A stretch of 42,912 nt of DNA from Nostoc sp. LEGE 12450 (lineage in GTDB: Bacteria > Cyanobacteriota > Cyanobacteriia > Cyanobacteriales > Nostocaceae). A program made the translations under genes and the position numbers. Positions within the stretch are counted from its first letter, which is position 1; each line of letters starts with the position of its first letter. Below are positions 26,401-34,171 of the stretch, piece by piece. The stretch lies in NCBI RefSeq assembly GCF_015206895.1, contig NZ_JADEXU010000063.1:1-42912 (forward strand). Direction: 5' to 3'. The notes beneath the pieces are model-generated. The model was not told the DNA's origin. It saw nothing but the letters and a program-made list of their open reading frames with translations, and searched no databases.

Positions 26401-27674
26401 CACAAATGGAACTCTAAATCAAGTTTTGCAGTTTTGTTATCGAACTCAAATAGCGAAAGCGTTAACCCAGATAACTCTAAGGTTTCGATAGGAGTGTTTT
26501 GTAGGCTAAATACAACCTGAAAAAAAGGATGATAGCTCAAATCTCGTTCTGGGTGAAGTTCCTCCACCAACTTTTCAAAAGGTAAGTCTTGATGACTGTA
26601 TGCTTCTAAAGTTATCTCTCGCACTCGATTCAACAATTCTCGAAAAGTCGCCTTACCTGAGAAATCTGTACGTAACACCAAGCTATTGACAAAAAAACCA
26701 ATTAATCCCTCTAGTTCGCTATGATTGCGATTAGCAATAGGTGAACCAACTGCAATATCCTCTTGCTGCGTGTAGCGATAGAGCAAAGTCTGAAACGCTG
26801 CCAGCATTGTCATGAACAAGGTAACGCCTTCTTGGGAACTCAGTACCTCTAGCGCTTGAGTTAAGGAGGGTGGTAGCTCTAAAAATTGTTTTGCACCCCT
26901 GTAGCTAGGAACTGCTGGTCTTAGTCGGTCAGTGGGGAGATTCAATACCGAAATCCCGTTTAATTGCTTTTGCCAATAAACTAACTGGCTTTGTAGGGGT
27001 GAGGTGCCGTTTGCTGCCGCTCCTTGTAGCCACTCCCGTTGCCATTGAGCGAAATCTGCATATTGAATGGGTAGTTCTGGTAAGAGCGTAGATACGGAGT
27101 AACTAGTTGTCAGACATCGCTTATCCCCTGCCAAGGCTTTGTATAATACCCCCAATTCTTTAATTAGCACTCCAATTGACCAGCCATCGGCAACTATGTG
27201 ATGTAGATTTAGCAACAGCAGATATTCTTCTTCATCCAGTTGCAGCAGCTTTACTCGCAGTAATGGCCCAGTGGTGAGATTGAAAGGATGTTGAGCCTCT
27301 TGGGTTACGATTTGCTGCACTCGTGTGTCGCGTTCTGGGCTATCGAAATTGCGTAGGTCTATTAAGGGAAGAGGTATGATTAAGCTAGGTGCAATCGCTT
27401 GTACTGGTTGCTGATCTACCATAACAAACCTAGTACGTAAAGTTTCGTGGCGACGTACAATTTCGTTGAATGTCTGCTTTAATGCGGTGAAGTTGAGGGA
27501 ACCTGTCAGGTTAAGTGTTGTTGACACGTTATAAAATGGATTCCCCGGTGCTAACTGGTCGAAAAACCACAATCGCTGCTGGGCGAAAGAAGTGGGAAAA
27601 ACGAAAACCTCTGCTTCCTCAGAAAAATTAAGTTCTTCATCATCTGTGAGACTACTGTAAATATACTCGCTCAT
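23481..27674 (-). CDS. NRPS module C-A-PCP-TE
   Basis: The 1397-aa product contains a condensation domain (HHIVADG near 158), an adenylation domain (YTSGSTGKPKG near 658), a carrier domain (LGGDSL near 1042) and a type I thioesterase. The thioesterase has nucleophile motif GWSFGG (near 1175), a following Asp in AVLDT, and GNH near the C-terminus as catalytic His. The thioesterase makes this the chain-releasing module, yet the gene is first in the transcript. The by-eye pocket is D-A-F-T-I-A-A-V-W-K. This resembles phenylalanine codes, but Trp where Cys is usual would shrink the pocket, so the substrate is uncertain. ATG at 27674 has no strong Shine-Dalgarno sequence. The operon promoter should lie in the 27.7-28.6 kb gap. 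Confidence 0.93.
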   Translation of the reverse strand: MSEYIYSSLTDDEELNFSEEAEVFVFPTSFAQQRLWFFDQLAPGNPFYNVSTTLNLTGSLNFTALKQTFNEIVRRHETLRTRFVMVDQQPVQAIAPSLIIPLPLIDLRNFDSPERDTRVQQIVTQEAQHPFNLTTGPLLRVKLLQLDEEEYLLLLNLHHIVADGWSIGVLIKELGVLYKALAGDKRCLTTSYSVSTLLPELPIQYADFAQWQREWLQGAAANGTSPLQSQLVYWQKQLNGISVLNLPTDRLRPAVPSYRGAKQFLELPPSLTQALEVLSSQEGVTLFMTMLAAFQTLLYRYTQQEDIAVGSPIANRNHSELEGLIGFFVNSLVLRTDFSGKATFRELLNRVREITLEAYSHQDLPFEKLVEELHPERDLSYHPFFQVVFSLQNTPIETLELSGLTLSLFEFDNKTAKLDLEFHLWQDLESLKGQMVYSTDLFDDKTITRMLGHFQTLLESIVANPEQRISDLSLLTVQERQKLLIDWNNTKRDYLENKCFHQLFEAQVQETPDAIALNARSANALVFDNEELSYKELNIRSNQLAHYLKKLGVVPDVLVGICVERSLMMVIALLGILKAGGAYLPLDPNLPQERLDFMLEDAQVSVLLTQEKLLKHFADFSNPIICIDKDWATITQHSQENPTSYVTFDNLAYVIYTSGSTGKPKGVLLQHQGLSNLAASQIEVFNIQPINRILQFASLSFDASIFEIVMALQTGATLYLANKESLLPGQPLLKLLREKAITHVTLPPAVLAVLPTESLPALQTIICAGESCTDDIVKPWWHSQRQFFNAYGPTEATVWSTVAEISTMSEKPSIGRPIANTQIYILDKYLQPLPIGIIGELYISGEGLAQGYLNHPELTIEKFIPNLFSDKKRARVYKTGDLARYRPDGNIEFLGRIDNQVKIRGFRVELSEIETVLSQHHSVQKAVVIVKENVSGDKYLVAYIVPNIETQNFTSLLRKFLKEKLPEYMIPKAFVMLDSLPLTASGKVDRLALTELDSYASRLIDKAFIAPRTPTESTLAKIWAEVLNIERVGIYDNFFDLGGDSLLTVRLMKQIHKHFERELPLSSLFLNPTIESLATALSSKADFLPWSPLVPIQPAGSSPPFFCIHPIFGVVFPYYELAQNLGKNQPFYGLQPIGLDGKSSPLTRIEDMATHYIEALRRVQPKGPYFLGGWSFGGWVAFEMAQQLQKSGEEVALLAVLDTLAPIPGNIPSLGSGFKFMLTTVARYIWPFFLDYLYLIIAIAKNRINSLTSGLTNFNKIVQNSIWESLTRSLQTNLFSHFIRKEDAPVNVIPEESKLRLLSELAIRPMLRVYYANSQAVLNYVPQAYSKQINLFRTNVQSSIAKEDPSMGWDQLTVGGTEIHYIPGNHLTMLRKPHIQILAAQLRACIEKAQNLK

Positions 27675-28664
27675 AAGTGAATGGCAAACAGTGGTGGTGG
27701 AATTTGTGGAAACTTTTTCTCAGCCCATCTTGTTGTCAATGCTTCGATAGGAGTTTAGCTTTGAAGAACTAATGGTTCTCGGACCACTAAATCAGTTATT
27801 AGTGATGCCTATTTCAAAAGCAGGGGAGGAGTATTTCAAAAGCAGGGGAGGAGCAAGATTTTGGCAATGAAAATTTCTTAAATGCCCGCTTAAAATAGAT
27901 ACAGTTATTTTAACGATACATTTCCCCTCCATCGCATATAAAACTGAGGTGACAAGTTGTGCATAAGCCCAGATTTCCTGCTTGTGAGAAATCCGGGTGA
28001 TAAATTATTGCTAAGTGGTGCAAAATTAGCTGTGAGTGTCGAGTCAATCCAGTAAAAAATGTCCTTTCCTGATAGATTAGCCATATTTTTCCGTCCAGTA
28101 TAGTGTTAGATAAAGGCAATACTTTGATAACATAATTGGTCTTCAAAACAAGATTTCAAGACTTAGTTTTACTTGCTTAGTTATTTAAATTTTCAGGAAT
28201 GAGGCACAAGTTTTCTTAATTACAATTTATACCAAAATTTCTCATACTTATATTTAAAATACCCGTATTAACATAGAAAATAAAAGTATCTTACGGATAA
28301 GCTTTATTGACAAAGTAGAAGATGTATATCAATCTTAAGGCATAGATCAACCAGTAGGGCAAATGCACGCAATCGACCTTCCGCACCCTAAAGAACTCTT
28401 GCAAAAGCTTTTTGTGATATAATCAAGTCTTTGCAAATTTGCGATTAGACTTTGATTATGTGAGAAGAAAAAGGACTTATACAAAACGTCTTGCACACAA
28501 AATAATACAAGAGGTTTTAGAAAAAGATATTCACTGTAAATTAAGTCAGAATTCGGAATTCGGAAGTCGAAAGTGAATCAATACTTGTCAGGTTTTTTGG
28601 GAAAGGGACTCATTTTAAAGAGGAAGAAAACCTTATATATTGAGACTAGTGAATTACTTTCGAC
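27675..28664. other. Gene-poor stretch upstream of the NRPS locus
   Basis: No convincing gene is seen in this interval of nearly 1 kb. It should hold the NRPS promoter. It contains a 22-bp tandem duplication near 27.83 kb, AT-rich sequence, and a GAATTCGGAATTCGG repeat near 28.55 kb. A 38-codon GTG frame (28460-28576, + strand, Arg/Lys-rich N-terminus) and a 78-codon - strand frame (27910-28146) are open but lack ribosome binding sites. Confidence 0.45.
27810..27853. repeat. Perfect 22-bp tandem duplication
   Basis: Two adjacent identical 22-bp copies (27810-27831 and 27832-27853) contain TTTCAAAAGCAGGGGAGGAG. They lie about 140 bp upstream of the first NRPS start codon, in likely promoter territory. 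Confidence 0.8.
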
Positions 28665-29369
28665 TTATGAATGCTGTACAATGCCGTTGAAGATGGCAGA
28701 AGTTAGAGAGCTTTTCACCCAGACATTATGGTTGTGATAAAAATCACCACGTTGTTCTAGTGTAAATCCACCCAGCAACAATCCTAACCACACCTCCACC
28801 ATTGGCATTTTCAATCCCTGTTGTAATTTAGTCAGAGAAATTTCATCTTTGACATTTATCAGATGGTTAGCGATCGCACTCTGCCATTTTTGGACATCCT
28901 CATCTGATGCTAAATTGCGGACATCTTCTAAAGTTGTCACCTCATCGAGCATTGCCAAAACATTCGCTTTTTCAACAGGTGCTGCTACAGAATTGTCCAA
29001 TTCAGTAGAATGTGAAAATTGGTGTGGGCCATGTGGTTTAAAGATTTGTGGTGTTTGCGGTTCAATTAAATCATCTAAATCTAGGTGCATTGTTGTCCGC
29101 ACTAGACCAGCAAAGAGATCGGTGCTAACAACTGGCCCTAAAAGACTATTGCGATCGCGGGTATCTTGCAACAGCACTTCGGCACGAGACTTGAGAATAT
29201 CCGCAATTTGACTAAAGGCAAGCGCTGCGGTTAATAACTGTGCCTCCAAGGGTAAATTTTCAAGCTCCGCATCCAAACAATCCCACATAGCATCAAGGGA
29301 AGAAGTTGGTGGAGATTCTGACAACTCATCCAGCACATCCCAAATTGTTAATTGACGATACGTAGTCAT
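28665..29369 (-). CDS. Unknown protein, third gene of integrase operon
   Basis: The product (234 aa) is acidic and mostly helical. Its last third (SLTKLQQGLKMPMVEVWLG, then FTLEQRGDFYHNHNVWV) reads like a winged helix, so DNA binding is possible. ATG at 29369 is chosen because it lies 2 bp after the stop of the preceding gene, an arrangement that allows reinitiation; a TTG 9 codons upstream would overlap that gene. With the 155-aa gene and the integrase it forms a tight three-gene - strand unit. I do not recognise the family. A role assisting the recombinase, like an excisionase or accessory protein, is inferred from position alone. Confidence 0.6.
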   Translation of the reverse strand: MTTYRQLTIWDVLDELSESPPTSSLDAMWDCLDAELENLPLEAQLLTAALAFSQIADILKSRAEVLLQDTRDRNSLLGPVVSTDLFAGLVRTTMHLDLDDLIEPQTPQIFKPHGPHQFSHSTELDNSVAAPVEKANVLAMLDEVTTLEDVRNLASDEDVQKWQSAIANHLINVKDEISLTKLQQGLKMPMVEVWLGLLLGGFTLEQRGDFYHNHNVWVKSSLTSAIFNGIVQHS

Positions 29370-29371
29370 CT

Positions 29372-29839
29372 CTAAGATTGTGGATGCAAGGGGCAAGGCC
29401 GCACTGGGCAGTAACTTGAGGTAATTTCAAACATATCCTTATATTGATATAGTGAAACACCATATTGTTTCGCAAACGCCTGCAACACCTGATCTGTATA
29501 GGCGCGGATCTTGCCAGCCGTTAGCCCAAAGCAGTGAATTGGTTCCAGGCGACAAATAGGCTGTTGCCCCAGCCAGAGTTCTGCCGACATAGCGTGTAAT
29601 GGTTTATCCCCTGGTTCTTTATACAAATACAGCACTGCAAAATACGTTGCTGGTGGTTCAACTGCGATTGCATCAATTTCTGCTGAATGACTTTCACTCC
29701 GGCGACGATAGAATGAGCGACGATTGTGGCAGACTTTTGGATTCCAACACCCGTCCCCTGCTGTTCCATGTAAAACCTTGGCTTGGGCAGTTGGTAGTTT
29801 GGAACATAATTGACACTTGGGATCGAGTGGCTTTGGCAT
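29372..29839 (-). CDS. Unknown Cys-rich protein in integrase operon
   Basis: The product has 155 aa. Its N-terminus carries CxxC (Cys9, Cys12) and a second pair (Cys31, Cys37) followed by His38 and a basic NRRSFYRRR stretch. This resembles a zinc-binding, nucleic-acid-binding module. The remainder is mixed alpha/beta with a TDQVLQAFAKQYGVSLYQY helix-strand near the end. The ATG is 3 bp after the integrase stop and the next gene follows within a few bases, so all three are co-translated. I do not recognise the family, and zinc binding is inferred only from Cys spacing. Confidence 0.6.
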   Translation of the reverse strand: MPKPLDPKCQLCSKLPTAQAKVLHGTAGDGCWNPKVCHNRRSFYRRRSESHSAEIDAIAVEPPATYFAVLYLYKEPGDKPLHAMSAELWLGQQPICRLEPIHCFGLTAGKIRAYTDQVLQAFAKQYGVSLYQYKDMFEITSSYCPVRPCPLHPQS

Positions 29840-29842
29840 ACC

Positions 29843-30865
29843 TTACTCCACTTTCTCTCCGATTGCGCGATAGTAAGCAGCGATCGCAGCTTCTTGCTCA
29901 CTGCGAAGGGTATAGCGCCGAAACGCTTTCTCGCTTTGATGTCCCGTTAGCTTACGGGCATGGCTGGGGTCAACTCCCAATAGCAATAAGTCAGTGGCGT
30001 AGGTATGTCGAAAGGAGTGAGGGTGCAAATCCTCAATGTGAGCTATTTCACCGATTTTTTCCACCGCGAAGTAAATGCCGTGATAACTCAAGCGTTCACC
30101 TTTGTACGAAGCATGGTGTGAAATCATCAGTGGACTAAGGCTGTTTAACACCTCTCCTTGCTGTGAGCGTAATTGTAAATAATCTGCCACGACTTCTCGG
30201 CTTTCTTTTCGCAGTGGCACTAAGCGTGGTTCATTGGTTTTGGTGTCCGGTAAAAACAGGAGCTTGCCATCAAATGAGCCAACATTTAGCTGTACAACTT
30301 CCCCTGCCCGGAGTCCATGACTAAGGATGTGAACGAGTGCTGTATCTCGTTGCTTTGTTTCTTGGAGCAATTCCAAAGCTGACCAAACCCGTTCCATCTC
30401 TTCTGGGGTTAAACTCTGCGCTGGTGGTAATGGCACTTTTTCCAGTTTTATCCCCAGTGTCGGATTAGTAGAAATAATTTCAGGATACGTGTAACACATC
30501 CATTTGAAAAAGCTTTTGAGAGCCGCAATTCCTGCATTGATACTGCTTTTTGAAAGGGGATTACCTGCATCAGTCCGTATTTCATCACGGAGATATTCTT
30601 TATATAGCGCAAGATGACGTGGGCGTAGCTCATGATAGTGAAGCTCACTCCAAGCCAAAAATCGTTTGAGTTCTCGTTCGTAAAGCTTGCGGCTATTGAG
30701 TGCAAGGTTGTTGCTGCGTAAAAACTCTAGCACCTTTACCCATCGGATATCGGTTGGTGGAGTTGTTTTTGTAAGTCTTTTACTACTTCCTGCCTCTCTA
30801 GTGAGTGCGGCATCCTCAATCGAAATTAATTTAATGGGTGGTAAAAAATCTGCACTGTAATTCAT
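29843..30865 (-). CDS. Tyrosine recombinase/integrase
   Basis: This 340-aa phage-integrase-family recombinase has an N-terminal SAM-like core-binding domain (about 38-130) and a catalytic domain (about 150-335). All active-site residues are visible: Arg186 in HGLRAGE, Lys209 in the beta hairpin, His283 and Arg286 in HPHSFRH, His309 in TGHQ, and the nucleophile Tyr318 in RRYTL. The size and layout match XerC/D-like enzymes, with about 35 extra residues at the N-terminus. The protein is intact and leads a three-gene operon. Target sites are unknown; the repeats near 31.7 and 37.7 kb are possible but unproven partners. Confidence 0.92.
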   Translation of the reverse strand: MNYSADFLPPIKLISIEDAALTREAGSSKRLTKTTPPTDIRWVKVLEFLRSNNLALNSRKLYERELKRFLAWSELHYHELRPRHLALYKEYLRDEIRTDAGNPLSKSSINAGIAALKSFFKWMCYTYPEIISTNPTLGIKLEKVPLPPAQSLTPEEMERVWSALELLQETKQRDTALVHILSHGLRAGEVVQLNVGSFDGKLLFLPDTKTNEPRLVPLRKESREVVADYLQLRSQQGEVLNSLSPLMISHHASYKGERLSYHGIYFAVEKIGEIAHIEDLHPHSFRHTYATDLLLLGVDPSHARKLTGHQSEKAFRRYTLRSEQEAAIAAYYRAIGEKVE

Positions 30866-30923
30866 TCTAAATCAGATAATTTTTATTATTAAAAAATCTA
30901 TTTGCATCGGATTATTTTCACTT

Positions 30924-31259
30924 TTATTCCACAGCAAATCCTGATAGTTGACGCATTTTTGGAGTATGGAAGCCGATGACAATATCTTGTTTATCTATAC
31001 CCATTTCCATTAATTCTAAAGCAATATCCGCTTCCGTTGTATTTTGTTGAATCCAAATTTTATTATTCTTGATATCTAAGTGCATTATTGGCCCGTAAAT
31101 CCGATGCTGATTATTCCATCCAACGCTAATAATTTGATAATGGTCATGTTCTTCATCAAAAATTTGTTCTACTTCTACATCTCCGTAACTAGGCTTGTAC
31201 TGGAGATGTTTAGTTAAGAGTTGCCTAACTTTTGTCCGATATTCATTTAATTTGTCCAT
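30924..31259 (-). CDS. xisI: XisI family protein
   Basis: The product (111 aa) matches the XisI family, first described as a controlling factor for excision of the fdxN element in heterocyst-forming cyanobacteria. Hallmarks are the start MDKLNEYRTKVRQLL, the central VGWNNQHRIYGP and HLDIKNNKIWIQQN, and the GIDKQDIVIGFH tail. The length is normal. The gene overlaps the end of xisH by 13 bp. XisH/XisI pairs are scattered in many copies through cyanobacterial genomes, usually without an fdxN element, so the ancestral role may be different from excision. No xisF is seen here. Confidence 0.9.
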   Translation of the reverse strand: MDKLNEYRTKVRQLLTKHLQYKPSYGDVEVEQIFDEEHDHYQIISVGWNNQHRIYGPIMHLDIKNNKIWIQQNTTEADIALELMEMGIDKQDIVIGFHTPKMRQLSGFAVE

Positions 31260-31660
31260 TGTTCTATTGCCTCCGTTTCCACATTATAAATAATTAACTT
31301 CAATTTGTTTTCATTGACTACAGTTTGGATAAAAGACAAGTTAAAGAAGTCGTTATAAGTTACCAATGGTACAGCTAAATATAAGTTTCTATTTGGCTCT
31401 TCAACACGCAACGCTGTTCGATAATTAATAAATTGTCCTAGCGCCATGTGAAATTCAGAAATTTTTGAGGCACTCACAAAATTTTTGATTTCAACTGCTA
31501 TTTTTTCTCCTGCTTTTTCGGCAGCTAGAAGTCGCTCTGCACCTAAATCAATTTGAACATCAACCCCGCCACACCTAATATTGAGCGGATCATCTGTAAT
31601 TACCCAACCCTCTTTTTCTAATGCAGACCTCACTATATTGTGGAATAAATCACGAGCCAT
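31247..31660 (-). CDS. xisH: XisH family protein (PD-(D/E)XK nuclease-like)
   Basis: The product (137 aa) matches XisH, with the start MARDLFHNIVRSALEKEGW, then DDPL, then a core resembling PD-(D/E)XK nucleases: Asp38 in IDLGAE, Glu42 and the E-x-K pair Glu57/Lys59 in IAVEIKNF. The family was linked to excision of the fdxN element, and the nuclease-like core suggests DNA cleavage. ATG at 31660 is chosen because the family begins there; an upstream ATG 17 codons earlier lies inside a palindrome. It overlaps xisI. The palindrome 37 bp upstream is the likely control site. Confidence 0.9.
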   Translation of the reverse strand: MARDLFHNIVRSALEKEGWVITDDPLNIRCGGVDVQIDLGAERLLAAEKAGEKIAVEIKNFVSASKISEFHMALGQFINYRTALRVEEPNRNLYLAVPLVTYNDFFNLSFIQTVVNENKLKLIIYNVETEAIEQWTN

Positions 31661-31696
31661 AGTTTTACACCAAAGCCACACTAACCTTAATACTGC

Positions 31697-31749
31697 TGTC
31701 ACTGTAAGCATAAAGTGAGCAACTTGCTCATCTTATGCTTACAGTGACA
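31697..31749. promoter_or_regulatory. 53-nt near-perfect palindrome upstream of xisH-xisI
   Basis: TGTCACTGTAAGCATAA (31697-31713) is the exact inverse of TTATGCTTACAGTGACA (31733-31749), and the inner TGAGCAA/TTGCTCA pair continues the symmetry around a central C. It lies 37 bp before the XisH start. Such a dyad could be an operator, a recombination site or a cruciform. A related half-site follows at 31832-31851 and a better copy at 37709-37738. Confidence 0.7.
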
Positions 31750-32350
31750 ATTCGCCAGTAAAACATTTAAACATAGATTTCAACTTGGTACTGACTATCG
31801 ACTCCAGCACATAAATCCTTTAAATCTAAACTTTGCTCACATTATGCTTTAGATTACATCGTAATACAAGACTACAACACAAAATAATCTACCCTTATCT
31901 TTTATCCGATATAATCTACGATTAACACTACTTCCCTTGATATACAACACTTCCACCAACATGCGATCGCGGAGGGTGCATGTTGGCAACGGAATAGACA
32001 CTATTACGCTGCCGATAAATTTTGCTTGTCTTTGGTATCGCCTTTGATGCGTAATCCAAGCGATAACCACTTACAGGTTGCTAACTTTCAGTTATAGTTA
32101 GCCGTAACTTATTATAGGCACAATGCAACTATAACTTTGACTTGGTGCAAAGATAGTTTACAAAAGTTACTCAGGCGGTTGCATATTATCGTTTTAACGA
32201 AGTATTGAGGTATTGCTGCCGAAGAATGCATTCGGGAAAACTTTTCTCCCTGATCAGGTGCCTGTCCCTCAATCCCTAAGATTCGGATCATGGATAATTG
32301 CAGCTGCCTTGATGGTCAACCGTCTGGGAATACAAATTGCCTGCTTTAAA
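31750..32350. other. Gene-free stretch with hairpins
   Basis: No credible gene is seen. A degenerate half-site, TTTGCTCACATTATGCTTTA, at 31832-31851 is bracketed by AATCTAAA/TTTAGATT (31823-31830, 31848-31855). A second dyad, AGTTATAGTT/AACTATAACT, lies at 32090-32136. One HIP1 octamer is present near 31.97 kb. Small frames here lack ribosome binding sites. Confidence 0.4.
32090..32136. repeat. Inverted repeat, 10-bp arms
   Basis: AGTTATAGTT (32090-32099) and AACTATAACT (32127-32136) are perfect inverses around a 27-nt loop. An overlapping alternative pair, GCTAACT/AGTTAGC (32080-32086 and 32096-32102), competes for the same strand. Function is unknown. Confidence 0.5.
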
Positions 32351-32638
32351 TTAACTACAGAAATCATCTACCCGAATATCACGCCAGACATCAGAAACCT
32401 GCCAGCCGGAATTGCCCACCGATTGTAATGGAGGATTGTCGAGAAATGGAACATAGTCAGGAACTCTAGGCTCTGAAATCGCTACTGGTTGCTCCTCAAC
32501 CACAGGGGCTGGAGAATTGACAGTATTAGCTTGAAGAAGTTGGTCTTCAGCCTCCTCGATTAGCTTCATCTGTCTCAGGGTAAGCTTATCAGATTTTTTG
32601 ATGATCTTCTTAGTATCTGTATCATTAGAAGTTTTCAT
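32351..32638 (-). CDS. Small protein of unknown function, 95 aa
   Basis: The product starts with a hydrophilic Lys/Asp/Thr-rich stretch and a short helix (LTLRQMKLIEEAEDQLLQ). A Pro/Val/Glu-rich linker follows, and the C-terminus ends DDFCS with a single Cys. It looks largely disordered and soluble, with no membrane segment. ATG at 32638 is preferred because AAGGGA lies 7 nt upstream; an in-frame ATG 7 codons earlier would overlap that site. I do not recognise the family. It stands alone, divergent from the rpaB-like gene, with about 300 bp between them that hold a HIP1 octamer and probably both promoters. Confidence 0.5.
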   Translation of the reverse strand: MKTSNDTDTKKIIKKSDKLTLRQMKLIEEAEDQLLQANTVNSPAPVVEEQPVAISEPRVPDYVPFLDNPPLQSVGNSGWQVSDVWRDIRVDDFCS

Positions 32639-32947
32639 TGGCTGTTCCCTTGAAGGCATTGGCTTAAAATTTGGATGAGTAAATTTGGGAGAAGTTAGGT
32701 ATAAATAATTTGCACAGAATTAACAAGGTACACCAAATCGATGCAAAATACGAGTCCCTTGTTGAGGAATTTATTAATTGTGTACAAATCTGTTTTCGGG
32801 TAGATGTCTCAGCATAATCTGTTGCACAGATGCAAGTATTAAGCGATCGCTTCTTGATCATGACTGTACGTCAATACTGTTTTGCGTTTTTGACTCCTAA
32901 TAAGCAGATAATGGATGGTTGAGAGTTCTCGCTGTGGAGGAACAGCG

Positions 32948-33689
32948 TTGAGAAACTTATCAGGTGATAAAGGCACAATTCTAGTAGTAGATGACGAAGC
33001 CAGCATCCGTCGAATTTTACAGACGCGTCTAGAAATGATTGGCTACAGCGTAGTTACAGCTAGTGATGGTGAAGAAGCTTTGTCAGCTTTTCGCCTGTTG
33101 ACCCCTGATTTAATAGTTCTAGATGTAATGATGCCAAAGCTAGATGGCTATGGTGTCTGTCAAGAATTACGGAAACAATCAGACGTACCAATTATCATGC
33201 TAACAGCCTTGGCAGATGTAGCAGACCGAATCACTGGGCTGGAACTCGGTGCTGATGACTACATGACGAAACCTTTCTCACCCAAAGAACTAGAAGCTCG
33301 AATTGCCTGTGTACTAAAACGGCGCTCCCACAAAACCAGTATCAATACTATTCCTAACTCTCTTATAATTCATGTGGGTAATCTCAAAATCGATATAAAT
33401 AAGCGGCAAGTCCATAAAAATGAGCAACGCATTAGGTTGACAGGTGTGGAGTTTAGCTTATTAGAGAAGTTACGTGAATCATTCAGGAAAGATTTTTTCA
33501 AGGGCTAAAATATTACAGCAATTGTGGGGCTTTGTACCAGATATGAATACAGATACGCGTGTGGTAGATGTGCATATCTCACGATTGCGGACAAAGGTAG
33601 AATCCGACCCCAACGATCCAGAATTTATTATCACAGCGAGAGGTAGTGGTTATTTTTTCCCACGAATTGTTGAATCAGAACAGGAATAG
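32948..33689 (+). pseudogene. Frameshifted RpaB-like OmpR-family response regulator
   Basis: The first frame (to 33508) encodes a receiver domain with acidic pocket VVDDE (14-17 region), phospho-acceptor Asp59 in LDVMMPKLDGYG, and the TKPFSPKELEAR turn that closely resembles cyanobacterial RpaB. It then enters the winged-helix DNA-binding domain. After LLEKL the frame breaks: the next frame (from about 33474 to 33689) continues exactly with HSGKIFSRAKILQQLWG and the DTRVVDVHISRLR recognition helix. Removing one base, the C near 33473, restores a continuous OmpR protein. The TTG start at 32948 follows GGAGGA by 6 nt. This is either a pseudogene or a sequencing error. As read, only a receiver with part of the DNA-binding domain is made. 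Confidence 0.85.
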
Positions 33690-33698
33690 CAGGAAAAT

Positions 33699-34088
33699 AT
33701 GAGTAAGCTCATCTTAATTACAGGCATAAGTAAAGGTCTAGGTTATGCAATGACCGAGGGTTTTATTAAAGAGGGACATACTGTTATTGGTTGCGCCCGT
33801 TCATCAGATGCGCTCGATAAAATACGCCATTCATTTAGTGCTACCAATGATTTCACATCTGTAGACGTGGCAAATGAACCACTTGTAAAAGAATGGCCCC
33901 AAGGCGTACTTCAAAAATATTCACCGCCAGATATAGTGATAAATAATGCGGCAATTACCAATTATCCAGCACCTTTGTGGGAAATACCATCTGAAGAATT
34001 TTCGGATCTTATAGATATCAATATCAAAGGAGTAGCGAATATAATTCGCCATTTCGTACCAGCAATGCGGGTACGCCATCGCACATAA
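33699..34088 (+). pseudogene. C-terminally truncated short-chain dehydrogenase (SDR)
   Basis: The frame (129 codons) begins like a classical SDR, with the NAD(P) motif TGISKGLG (8-15), an NNAA motif in VINNAAITN, and the INIKG segment. It stops after HFVPAM, just before the region that should carry the catalytic Ser and the YxxxK pair. Family members have about 230-250 aa, so roughly the second half is missing and no continuation is visible in other frames before the TetR gene. The remnant should be inactive. It starts 9 bp after the frameshifted regulator and converges with the TetR gene, which may once have controlled it. Confidence 0.8.
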
Positions 34089-34171
34089 TTGTCCCTGTGT
34101 AGAGTTATTCGGGGCGATGATGGTATGCCGCAGACTGGCGAATGTAAACCATTGATTATATACACTGAAAT

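Noticed and set aside
27910..28146. 78-codon - strand frame upstream of the NRPS locus
   Set aside because: It has no ribosome binding site, no recognisable motif and an unusual composition; its place fits promoter or leader DNA.
29599..30138. 179-codon + strand frame
   Set aside because: It is antisense to the integrase operon, whose coding sense is shown by a full set of catalytic residues.
30924..31660. A complete fdxN-element excision system
   Set aside because: Only xisH and xisI are present. No xisF is seen, and the integrase nearby is a tyrosine recombinase, whereas XisF is a serine recombinase.
31733..31756. Resemblance of TACAGTGACAAT to the ends of cyanobacterial CRISPR-associated Tn7-like transposons
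   Set aside because: The match is short, no series of repeats follows, and no tnsB, tnsC, tniQ or Cas12k gene is present in the window.
31849..32070. 73-codon - strand frame
   Set aside because: It crosses a HIP1 octamer and a hairpin region, lacks a ribosome binding site and has no motif.
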